Shown piece by piece: positions 36,411-53,278 of a stretch of 64,000 bases of DNA. The notes beneath the pieces were generated by a model that saw only the letters and a list, made by a program, of their open reading frames with translations, was not told the DNA's origin and did no database searches. Location: positions 7,641,001 to 7,705,000 of the forward strand of contig NC_088308.1 of NCBI RefSeq assembly GCF_910592395.1, written 5' to 3'. The position numbers and the translations under genes were made by a program. The number at the start of each line of letters is the position of its first letter. Position 1 is the first letter of the stretch. Origin of the DNA: Lineus longissimus. Taxonomy: Eukaryota > Nemertea > Pilidiophora > Heteronemertea > Lineidae.

Positions 36411-37421
36411 CCCAATTCGGTAGCAAACCTTGCGGATATCGTGCGGATATAGCACCACAAATAACACCAAATTTCAATTCTTCTGCATCTCAGGCAAGTG
36501 TCTATTTTTAATAATTCGTTTAAACAGTATATTTCTCAATTTATCCCCGAGTTTCACTTTGATGACATGTTTTGTTTAGAGTTTATTATCAATTCTTTTC
36601 CCGACTTCGTCTGCTAGAATATTGTCAAATGGAAAATCCATTAGCTTTCAGTGGTGGCGACCTGTCACAAAAGTTGTCTCTACATCGTAACTACATACAC
36701 GATCACTTGTGTCAATATTGGAAATCATATTTGTTTAAAGGACATATCATTGACGGGGATAAGTTATTAGGATTCATTACTGAGACATAGGCAAATATTT
36801 GTCTTTCACTCTTCTATCGGTTGACTTTGTTATAATTATTTCGGCAACATGGATTTTAAAGTCTGTGCCAATAAACGCGCAAGATTTAATTTTTGTCCCT
36901 CTTTTAATAGTTTATCTTTTTAATCTAATTGGCCTGGGGGAGGGGCGAAATGGTGAAAAACCTGTAGTGATCGGAAGGTTAAAGACTCAGACAGAGAAAA
37001 TGCGTGTGAATTATTTCTTTGAGTCAAACCATGTAGGAGCTTCCCCGAAACGATGTCTTGACAATAATTTCGACTATGCTGATAAATCTCAACGGTAAAC
37101 CATATAAGTCGTCATGGCCAATAAATTCAGCCTGTATTTCTTTTCTTTCTATTTTTCATGCCAATCATGATGAAATGCTATTTTGATGATAGATCTGAGA
37201 GGCTGTTCCTTTGTTGCGAACTGACGAGACACACTGTAAATTTTTTTAAAGCAGAATTTCCTGATTGACAACGAATTGATAATGAATCTACAAGTTTGAG
37301 GGATAGTACAGCTATTATCATGCAAAACAACTTAGGCCTACGTCATAGTAATTTTATACTGAAACCGTTGTGTACTTTGTCTCTTCCAGTAGGCTGCCAA
37401 GCCGTTGCAGCAATTACAGCC

Positions 37422-42860
<5,439 letters not shown>

Positions 42861-44493
42861 AGTCAATCAACGAACGCATGACTTTAAGAGCCATGGGAAA
42901 AGATTATTAAGAGACATTTTCATACGAACATTTATTATTTACAACATGCCCAACGTACACTTTTTGTATCGTCACGATTTGTCTGCTGTATTTCACTTTC
43001 TAACCATGGCAACCGTTGCCTTGGTCACTATCGTCTGCTCGTTTGAAAACTTTTGTTACCATGGTTACGTTCGTTTCTATCATCATCAAGTGCCTTTAAA
43101 TGGCTGATAATTATTTATTAAAGACCAAGTTGCAGTATTTTCGGTGTTTGGGCATCATTGTGTGTCTTTTGTTATGCTTTTCTGATTATTCCGTCCAAAC
43201 TGTTTGAAACAGTTTACAACCATCAACAATCTGTGATAATTAGCTGATGTATATCTTAATATTATTATTGTCAATGTAACTCTTTACACACTTCCAGTTG
43301 AGATTGCGTTAATCATGTGAGTTAGTGTTATCACTCAGTAGAAAAACTCTTGACCAAAGGACGAAATGGATATCCGTTTCGGACCCGAATTTCGAAAGTT
43401 CTTTCTAGGCGCTGACTTTGGTCCACTTAAAGTTCAGTTTTGTAAATTCAACCAAAGATAGTTGCATTTTATACTTTGTTCCCAACTGTTAGGAGTTTGA
43501 CGAAGCGCAATAGTTTCGAGCAAAATGTAGATTTTAGCGATGCCGTTTTTTGCACAACGCCAAAACAGTATCTGCCTTAGCTCACCAAATATTTTTGGGA
43601 CTAAAACATGGAAGCGTTTTGCTAATATTTCTTGTAAATATGCCTAGTATAGAATCCCTCGAGTGAAACCCTGCTTAAAATTACGTTATAGATGCGCACT
43701 GCTCTGCCAGATGCAGATGGACTTGTCTGAGCTATTTGAATGACTTTGCTGTGATATTGTAGCGAGCGAGTAGGCCCGGTGGGGTATGACTAGACTGAGT
43801 ACAAGACGATACTGAGTACAAGTGTGACTTGTTTACTTGTTATATCAATTTTATTAAGCGTGATGCTGTTTAGAATGTTAAACTTGTAATGGAATTGTAA
43901 AATTAATCTCCACGCAAAGCTGAATAACCCATCTATGCCTGGAGTTTGAATTTCAAGAAGACTTGTCTTGTTTTAAACTGCTGTGTAAACCGTTTTCCAA
44001 TGATTCGAGTGCTAGTATAGGTATTTATATGTATTATGGCTTGAGTATGTCACTATGGTTACGTACTCATTGAACAGTCAGCATTACGCACCATGTCGAA
44101 ATTATCTTTTTCATAATGAATTATTTGATTAACAATTTCAATAACTTTAATACTGCATGCCAATGTGTACATATCGGATTTACAAATTTAAAATTAATCT
44201 GTTTGCCAGGTGCTGCTGCATGATTCTCTCGGGGCCAGGGTTGATTGTCCGGGAGAGTGGTTGAGAATAAGCGTTGCCCCGGTACCTCTAAATTGTGAGG
44301 GAGCGCGCATATTTTTGAAGTCAAGCGATGCGACGAGGACCAGTTCAAGTCTGGTTTCGTTCTTTCCCCTTTGGCTATACGTACGTCTAAAAATCGTGCT
44401 CGTTTTGCCTCACCTCTGTATCATGATAAACTCTCTGCGAACAGTGACCTCGGTCTGTTTCCTTTTTGATGGTTTGAATCACTTGTTTTTCAC

Positions 44494-44499
44494 AATAAA
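44494..44499 (+). terminator. AATAAA, possible distal poly(A) signal
   Basis: Lies 1.6 kb after the TEKT3 stop. It could serve a long TEKT3 3' UTR or be chance. The 43130-44490 stretch has no recognisable gene. Confidence 0.25.
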
Positions 44500-44545
44500 G
44501 TTTTCATAGAAACAAAAACAAAAACTGTTCACTGGTTATTTAATA

Positions 44546-44704
44546 CAGAACCTCTCTATTAAGGACATCCTTCGTGTCTGACAAGTGCTGTCCTTAATCG
44601 AGGGGTGTTTTGATTAGAGAGGTTAAATTGAATGGAAACATCCAATTTGGGACCACACCTAGTGTCCTTAATAGAAAGGTGTCTGCTAAGGGAGTTTCCA
44701 CTGT
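44546..44704 (+). mobile_element. CAGTAGAACCTCTCT-family MITE
   Basis: Starts TACAGAACCTCTCTATTAAG, with internal TGACAAGTGCTGTCCTTAAT and an end AAGGGAGTTTCCACTGT. Clear family member, slightly short. Confidence 0.7.
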
Positions 44705-45539
44705 GCCATCATTCTTCCTCGCCTCACTTGAAATTCCAATAAATATATTCTCAGTTGAACGACAAGATTAGATTCACAACGCTAAATGCACCGTAGTGAT
44801 AAAAGCAAACATTAAGGGAAAGTCTAAGACTCCGCCTCTCGATAAACCAGTATCTCAGGATGGAGGCCCGCGCGAGGCATTTTCAGCGGCTGTTGTCATA
44901 GCTGCCATCGCATCCAAAACGAGGCAGTTAACGAGAACGTGTAGTCCGACATCAGATAATTTTTCAAACTGTCGAAGTGTCATCTATTAACGTCTTTAGA
45001 ACTGCATGTCTCTGCACTGGTTGTGCCAATGTCTCGCATCACTGGCGTAGGAGTGAAAAACCCTGAATCCATACTCTGTTGTTCCGTTGCGAACTTGAGA
45101 ACATTGCATATCGAAGTGGTTATTCTCCGACTTGGGGTCACGTACCGAACGCTGAGGTGAAATAGCGTCCACAACCCGAATATCGGTATTGGAGAAGCGT
45201 TTAATATTTCTAAACCGCTGATAGCAAGTGATCATTTTTTTCTTTCCCATAGTACATCTATATAGGCTTATCGATCACCGGCAAAAGCGCGGCAAAGGAG
45301 ACAGGCTAACGAACGTCTCTTGACAAAATGAGTCAAAACCATCATGTCTTTTCATTTCGATACTTACATTCGCGGCGGGCCTGGACGCAGCTCCGCTTTC
45401 TGCTGTTCTCGGATCAAAAGCTGATCTGAGCTATATACTCTATATCACAGAGATTTGACCATGATGCTTTGATCCACTATATCACAATCATCAGCCCCGA
45501 CAGCATTTTCGACAGAAGCTCGCTACCTACATGTATTTC

Positions 45540-47660
45540 TTAACCGACTTTATTTCACAAGGCAATCAATAGCCAATTCGTCTGACCAGGTTGTGACTGG
45601 GACGCGCTATCACTTTGTCTGGCCAGGATGTGACTGGAGCAAGCTGTGACAAACCTTTGATTTCGTCTGACCAGGTTGTGACTCAGACAAGCTAGTATTT
45701 CGTCTGGCCGGGACGAGCCTGTGACAAGCTAAAGCTTCGTCTTGCCAGGTTGTATCTGGGACCAGCTATGATTTTTGTCTGGCTAGGATGTGTCTGTGAC
45801 AAGCTATGATTTCGTCTGGCCAAGACGTATTAACTGGGCCACGCTACAGGTTATGACATTGACACGTTGGAAATTTTGTCCGGCGAGATGCTGACTAGGA
45901 CAAGCAGTGATTTCATTTCAAGACGATGTGACAAGGACAATCAGTATGGGTATTTTGTCTGGCCAGGTTGTTACTGGGGCAAGTTATGATTCCGACTAGC
46001 CAGATTGTGACTGGGACAAGCTATGGTTTAGTCTGGCCAAGATGTGACCGGAGCAGGCTGTGATACACTGATAGTGTCTGGCCAGGACTGTGTCTGTGAC
46101 AAATCTTTGATTTCGCCTGACCAGGTTGGGACTCCACCAGGTTTTGATTTCGTCTGGCCAAGTTATATAAGTCAGACAAGCTATGATTTCATCTGGTCAG
46201 GATCTGTCTGTGACGCGTTTTAATGTCTTGCCAGTGCTACTGTGACAAGTTATATAGGGTATCGTCTCATCAGGAAGAGCCTGGGACAAGCTATGGTTTC
46301 GCCAAACCAGGGCGAGCTATGATTTCGTCTGACCAAGACGAGCGTAGTTCAAGCTAAGGTTTCGTCTGATCAGGACGAGCTTGGTAGAAGCGACGATTTC
46401 GTCTGGCTGGGATTTGTCTGCGACGAGTTTTAATTCCGTCTGGCTAGTTTGTAACTGTGACAAGCCATGGTGTCGTCTGGTAAAGCCATAACTGGGACAA
46501 GCTCGATCAAGGATATGACAGGGACATGTCTGGCTAGATGGTGACTAGACCCAGCAGTGATTTCATTCATGAAGATGTGACAACTGGACAATCATCCAGG
46601 TGGTAACTGCGGCAGATGTGATTATGTCTAGCCTGGTTGCGACTCGGACAAGCTATGATTTAGTCTGGCTAGATGGTGACTGGAACCAGCAGTGATTTCA
46701 TTTCAGGAGGATGTGACAACACGACAATCGGGAGCTACTCTGTCTGGCCTGGTTGTCACTGGGGTATGAGCTGATTTAGCCCAGCCAAGTTAGGACAGGA
46801 ACAAGCTATGATTTTGTCTCGCCAGGTAGTGCTTCGGGGAAGCTGTGATTTCGTCTGGCCATGTCCAGATTAACACAATCTTTCATTTCGACAAGTCAAA
46901 TCGTGCCAAGGAAAAGTTTTAATGACAAGTTGGCCATGTTACCTCCGAGACAAGCTATGATTTCGTCTGGCAATTCTGTCTTAATTGAGACATGCTCTGC
47001 TTTTGTCTAGCCAAGTTGTGCCGAGGAAAGCTTTGCTTTCGTCTGGCCAAGCTATGGTTCGCTAGGTTGTGACATGGAAAAGCTGTGATTGTCTCTAGCC
47101 AAGTTGTGCTGAGACACGCTTTGATTTCGTCTGGCCAGATTATGACGGGGACAAGCTACAATTTCGCCTTGCCAAGTCGTGGCAAAGACCACTGGTGATT
47201 TCATTACACGAGGATGTGACAAAAACAATCAATTACTTTAGGTACTTTGTCTTGCCATGTTGTCAATTGGATAAGCTAAGATTTCTGCTAGCCAGGTTGT
47301 GACTGGGGCAAGTTGTGATTCCGTCTAGCGAGGTTGCGACTCGGACAAGGTATGAATTGTGAATGGGACGAGCTACGATTTCAGCCGGCCTGGTTACGAC
47401 TGGGACAAATTCAGATTTTGTCTAATCACGTCCTGACTAGTAGGTTAAAAGCTATAATTTTGTCTAGACTCGTTGTGACTTAGACAAGTTAGGTTCAGTT
47501 TGATCTGGTCTGGTCCAGCCAGGTTTCAACTGAAGCTATGATTTTTGTCTGCCCAGAAAATGACTGGGACAAGCTATTGGCCTGGGCTGATAATTACTGG
47601 GACAATTTACGACTTTGTCCAGCTAGGTAATGACTGGGGATAAGGTGTGATGTTGAAGAC
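45540..47660 (+). repeat. ~37-bp degenerate minisatellite (2.1 kb)
   Basis: About 55 diverged units of the form GATTTCGTCTGGCCAGGTTG followed by TGACTGGGACAAGCTAT. Units vary by small indels and the array has no long open frame. It fills much of the gap between TEKT3 and the PLBD1-like gene. Flanks 44710-45540 and 47660-48570 show no gene. Confidence 0.9.
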
Positions 47661-48573
47661 ATTTTTTTTTTAAAATCATTTAACTGATCAAAATAATTTT
47701 CTGTATCCTGGACATAATAGAAAATTTTGAATACCCTCATATGGAATTGATATTATCACAGTGAGATTTCACCTCTTGCACCACACAAAAGAGTTGTCTT
47801 TAGCAACCAGATTTAACACTTAATTGTACATGATAAGTAATACGCTTATAACATAGCCACATATATACTGTCCAGGGCTGGGCCGCAGTTGTTAAAAACC
47901 ACATTAGCTTGCACGGTGTTGCTAAGCCTTCATGTGTAAAACTAAAATGACATTTCCCGAAAGAGATAACATCTCTTATAAAGATACTTAACATTACTAT
48001 TAAGGTTTGTAAATTTTGTGCTTTTGAACAACCGGGCCCTGATTATTCTGCACTTGAAAAGCATAAAAAGTTTACCTTTCTAACAAAGTGATTAGCCTAT
48101 TTTTTGTACTCGAATTAAGCACATTCAACAAATTGTAGATCTACTATGATTGTGGTAACTCTCTTGCAGACACTATTGCAAATATTGGAGTAAATAAATT
48201 TGATATTTGGTAGAAGTACAATTGGACTAGCTACTCTAAGCACGGCGATGACTTTTGTGCCGATGCACCTGTAAAACTCCTACAGATTCTTAGCACCAAT
48301 AGGTTAACAAGACAAGATTACAGCATGCAATTCATGACTCATGTGAAGTATTAATAAAAGATGAACCTCTCTGCAAGTGCATTTATAGAATACAAAAGTG
48401 CATTGCACTCAATTCCAGGGCAAAGCAATTGCATTTCCTGAATGTATTAGGCCTATTCGAAAACAAAAACACCATCTGGCAGATGTTTTCTGGGAGAAGA
48501 AGGAAGTAATGCCAATTTTAGCCCTGAAGTTTTGAAATTAGGAGTATTTTCAAAGCACACACCCTCATCCCCA

Positions 48574-51500
48574 CTAATTTAGTCCCCTTTCCATGAATTC
48601 AAACTTAAAGTCAAATGTTTTAGGCATACCAACATGGGAATCATTGAAAGGTGGCACCCAGGAAAATGGTTTAAGCCCAGTGCCAGTCGTTGGTCCGTTA
48701 ATTGCATAAGACTGTCTCTTCCAGGCCATATTGTAATCAGAAACCTTTGTGTCGTAGCAGCCGTCTGCCCTGGGGTTGGTGGAACTCAAGTCACCTCGGC
48801 AGCAGACAGCCTTGCAGGCATCGCCTTCTGAGTAAGGATCCTTGAGATAATCTGAAGGAGGAAGAGTGAAATGTCACCCCCAATAAATTACAATGACCAG
48901 CCAGTTATGGCCAATGAGCCACGCCCTGGCGAGAAGTCTGTACAGTATGAGTGTAGTGCCACCACAAATGGAATGGCCAGCCAGAATTGGCATATGAGCC
49001 AGGCACCTGGTGAGAAGTTTGTCAGAGAAATAACCATACGAAGGTAACAATGGTCGCTCTTGATCTTTGTCCATTTCAAATTCTACAATATGTCTTAATT
49101 TGTTTCCAACTATATTAAATTCATCCTAACCAAAGTCAAAAACTAAAGCAATTCATACATACTGTTGTATCTCATGATATCCATCATGCTTTTCATGTCT
49201 GTAACCTTGTCGGCATCGCGACGGAAGATCTTTGCTCGTGGAGCCATCTGGTAGGAATAGTCTAAACCTCTACGAGCGACAGTCTCAGGGTAGCCACTCA
49301 TGTTGTACACTTTCTCGTAGAAAGGCACATTGTACGACGGCCAGTGACCTGAACAGAAAGAGAAACAAACATACAGTGGTTCTCTGGACATGATGTCCTC
49401 AATAGAGAGGTTTCTTGGTCAGAGAGGTCAAATTGAATAAAAACAACCAACTTAGGACCAAAAGTAGTGCCCACGATAGAGAGGTTGTCCTTATTAGCGA
49501 GGTGTCTCCTAAGGGAGGTTTTACTGTACATGGTGTTGACCAGTAGAGTAAGCAATCATATTGTAACCCCTTGTAGAAAGATTCTTACCGTTCCTGAGTA
49601 TATTTGTCTGGTCGGCATATTCCACGAGGGTCGGAATCTGTTCAACTACATAGAGGGCGCCATCTTGTATCTCCTTTCCGATTTTGATCTTGTTTAAATC
49701 TAAGATCATGTATTGGTTGTTGTAAGTACCTAAAAGAGGAAGTCAAAATATAGTTGAAGTCTGCTAGGCTAATAGCCTACACCTAATGGCTCATAAGGCT
49801 GTAGCTTATCTCGGATTCATTACAAGCATCACTCAGAGTGATGGGTTCAAGACTCAGGGACAGAGGCACCAAGCCCTCACGTTTTTTAATTTCTGCGTTA
49901 AATTCAAATATTTTCTTCTTCAAAATATTGATAGTTGCTTTATGGACATTAATCCAATTCATCCTACCGGAATTCTCCATGCTGAATATCCTTCCCCAGT
50001 CAGCAGCACTGGCAGACATCATGTGTGCTACCCTCACCCTCTGCCACGCCAGGATAGATTCTGGTTTGACCTGGTCGTACAGCGACATGTTGAAGACATT
50101 GTTGGTTGTCTGTAGCATCACGAGGCCGTTAGAGATGAGGTAGAAGTCATCGAGAGACTCAAGGAAACCTGAAGTAGAAGATCATGAGAGATAAGGTACA
50201 AGTCATCTAGACCATCAAGGAAACCTGAAGGAGAAGACCACTGGAGATGAAGTAGAAATGGGCACTTTATGGGACCAGAATCAACCTATCCAGCGTCCAA
50301 TAAGGGATACAGAGGTGACATTGAACCACTGTGCAAATGAGCGATTTTCGTTGCTGCAATCTGCAATCGTGATCGCACATGACAAAAAACTCTCATATGC
50401 GGTGGTCATCGCAGGTGCAACAAGAATTGGTCACTGCTGCGACTTGCGATCAATATCAACCAGTGATCACAGGTTTGATGTGCAGACAAGAAATCCTTTA
50501 GTCGCACATCGCAGCAATAATTAATGCAGGTCGCAGAGCCAAAAATTGCTTGTTTGTAAGGCACTTAGATTTATAAATCAAATTGACCTTTAAAAATTTG
50601 CTTACCAGGATAGCTAGAGAAAGACATCTGTTTGTTCACGGTGGCTGCATCGTTGATGTTAAAGTCGTAATGTTTGTAGATCCTGAGCATGGACGAGTAG
50701 AGGAACCAACTGGAATGTGACATGAAGATGTTCTCATAGGCTCCTGTTGCCTGGAACACAATCAGATAAGATGAATAAAAAGGTTACTAACGACAATTTG
50801 GAAACTGGCACTCCTCTAGCCTGGCGGGTCTTCATAGGTCGAGCACCATTGCTGGTACAGTTATTGTTGCCTATCATATGAATTATTTTGCGTAGCAACC
50901 TAGTCATGCATCAAATTGGCCAGATGCTTCCGTCTTAAGCGTGCTATTTGCTCATAGCTTGGGATTGTATTGGTGAGAGTCAGGAAGTTTCCAAACGCAG
51001 GTGAGCCTGTACACTGCTGGTTTAAGGTTCCAATTTACTCCAAAGTTTTATATCAGAGCTTTCCATCTCCTAGATTGGTTGCCTACCAAGGCAAACGAAA
51101 CCAGTCTCCCCCGGGCTGGTTATCTTAAATGTCTACAACTTGGCTCTGATGAGTGATGACAAAACTCACCTTGATGAGAGCGGAGCAGTGGCCATGACTC
51201 TCCACAAATGTTTTGAACTGCAGGTGTGACATCTTCTTGAAGTCTGGACGGTCTTCTCGAGAGATAGCGTACTGGATGTCAATGTAATCACCAACACCAT
51301 TCAGGAATACGATAGCAAATCTTGGGAGGGTCTGAAAAGCAAAAACAAGAGATTAACTGGTAATTTTTACAATTCAAACTTACAGTTTTGTGCATTTAAC
51401 TGAATAATGTCTAACCTCACAAGATTAGTTGTCGTTCAAAGAATCCATTTTTATCATGTCAAAATGTATTTTTATTACTTGAAACTCTAGATAAAGATAA

Positions 51501-53061
51501 TCACTTACTTACAAGCTTTCGATCTCTCCTGATACCTTGTTTACACGAATGTCTTAGTTGGTGATTTATAAATGGAAGCTATTCCCACTTTAGGTTTTTA
51601 CGGGGCCATTGAAATTTCCCCATTTTTAGATGCCTTTTGTGACATGTTTCCTTTAAATGGTTGCCTTACTTACATCATTTGTACCCAAAGCAGCTTTATG
51701 TCCGTCATAAAGACCTTCCATCTGGGCAAGGACATACCCGACATGACGCCAATACGGTGTCCTGCCAGCATCCTGGGATATCCTATTTAAAGCATACTTT
51801 TCTTGCTCCTCGAAGAAATGGTACAAGTTGGCCATGAAGTCTTTGGACTTGCCATTTAACCAGACAGACTGGATATTTTGCCAATACTGGGTGATCTTCC
51901 TGCAGACAAGGAAGGCAATTATGGCTGAGTGATAGTAGACTGGCAAACAGGGAAAAAGTTCAAACTGTTATTTTGAACAGATTGTCTCAACAAGTCTAAT
52001 GAATTTGCATTGGCGATGCCAAGACGTCGATGATATTTCGGGAGCTCGGGGGCATAGAGGCTAGAGTCAAATCCCTGAAATGTCCATCACATACAAAAGA
52101 CTAATCACATTGTAGGAAAAATCTGTGAAATCACACTTCTTAGTAAAGGATGGGTTTAAAGCTACTAGAAAAGAGGCCATCACCACTTCAAGCTATGCTA
52201 GTAAAATAGAATATAATAAAGTACATTTACAATATTTCACAAAAAAGCTCTTTTTCTCTTTTGTACCTATACTTACTGAGCTGTCATATAGCCCTCCGCA
52301 AAACCAGCTGCATACATCACATGTTGGTTGAGCTGTCTTGGACCTTGGGTTGCATACCCGGCTTTAATGTCAAGCACGTCCCACCCAGTAGTCAGATAGG
52401 AATTATTGTAAGTACCATAGGCGACACCTCCTTTTTTGTCTAAGACACCTGATTTGAAGGATGCTTTGCCATCTGTCATGTAGACAGTCCCATACTGTGC
52501 AGCTCCTGAAGTGCAGTAACGAGAACAAATTATTCACCGCAGCAGACCACACGGCCTATGGTACATCTACACATTAAAACGAAAGCACATGTTTGACAAT
52601 ATGAACAGTTTACTTGTACATGGTTACCAGTGTTTGTTGTATAGCCAATTTGAGAATACTGTAAATTCCATTAAATCAAGTAATGTCCATGTAGATTTAA
52701 GGCGGCGATTTAAAGCTATGCCATGTGCCTCGGCTTTTTCCGTCCCCAGGTTCGCTACCACAAAACCACAATGCTCGAATGTACTTAATGTTTAACCATA
52801 CCACTGGCACTGCACTCATTCATGAAGAAATAGGGCTTGTGTCTTGTGTTGTGACAAACGAGAGTCTTCAACAACCTGCACACTCACAGGCCAGGACTGG
52901 TGGAGCTGATTCATGATTATGATTAACAGTGATTCAAAAGTTGAACCGAGTCTGCTGAACAAAACTTGTATAGATTTCACCTGATCTTTACCATGACAAA
53001 AGAGGAAAGAGTAGAAAAATGAAGAGATAAAAGTCAAAATTGCTGCATTTGAATTCGCCAT
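48574..53061 (-). CDS. PLBD1: PLBD1-like, lysosomal phospholipase B-like protein
   Basis: Secreted/lysosomal N-terminal-nucleophile hydrolase of the laminin A-related (LAMA)/phospholipase B-like family. Minus-strand exons in order: 53061-52992, 52505-52277, 51899-51674, 51331-51170, 50750-50606, 50168-49968, 49729-49589, 49348-49163, 48851-48574. Phases agree; 545 residues, against ~553 for vertebrate PLBD1. An N-terminal hydrophobic signal ([16 protein letters not shown]) is followed by the mature chain. The predicted nucleophile is Cys224 in GHCSALIK, where family members self-cleave. Then [65 protein letters not shown] and VTDMKSM. The C-terminal cysteine cluster DAC..VCC..GCYDTK is intact. 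Head to head with a paralogue. Confidence 0.95.
49376..49532 (+). mobile_element. CAGTAGAACCTCTCT-family MITE in PLBD1-like intron
   Basis: ACAGTGGTTCTCTGGACATG ... AAGGGAGGTTTTACTGTACA, with the internal AGAGAGGTCAAATTGAATAA block. Sits between exons 49589-49729 and 49163-49348. Confidence 0.7.
50325..50572 (-). mobile_element. MITE of the GCAAACAAGCAATTT family, copy 2
   Basis: Starts GTGCAAATGAGCGATTTTCG and ends AATTGCTTGTTTGTAAGGCA; the centre has repeated TCGCAG/GCGACTTGCGATC blocks. Homologous to 29750-30050. In the PLBD1-like intron between exons 50168 and 50606. Confidence 0.6.
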
Positions 53062-53278
53062 CTTGACATCATGTGATCAGTGACAGTGTAAGAAATACTG
53101 AGAATAATTTGAGATAAATTTAGTTATTGACTTTATTTTATTTACCATAGTGCAATTAACATACACGGAGTATATGGGAACATAATACTGATAATTTTTT
53201 TGTAAACGATAGATGTAGAACAAGCAATATTTATTCTCGCTCATTTTCTGCACCAGCAACTGGTCACATGACTTCAAC
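53062..53278. promoter_or_regulatory. 217-bp divergent promoter between two PLBD paralogues
   Basis: Separates the two start codons. TCATGTGA at 53069-53076 and its exact reverse complement TCACATGA at 53264-53271 lie just inside each end. The second sits in GTCACATGAC, one base from the CLEAR palindrome GTCACGTGAC bound by TFEB/MITF factors that drive lysosomal genes. No TATA box in a clear position. Function inferred from motif and gene context only. Confidence 0.5.

Noticed and set aside
37296-37421. Upstream in-frame ATG extending TEKT3 by 42 codons
   Set aside because: The extension crosses a strong acceptor (CTCTTCCAG at 37381-37389) and does not resemble tektin; the ATG at 37422 starts the family-like sequence.
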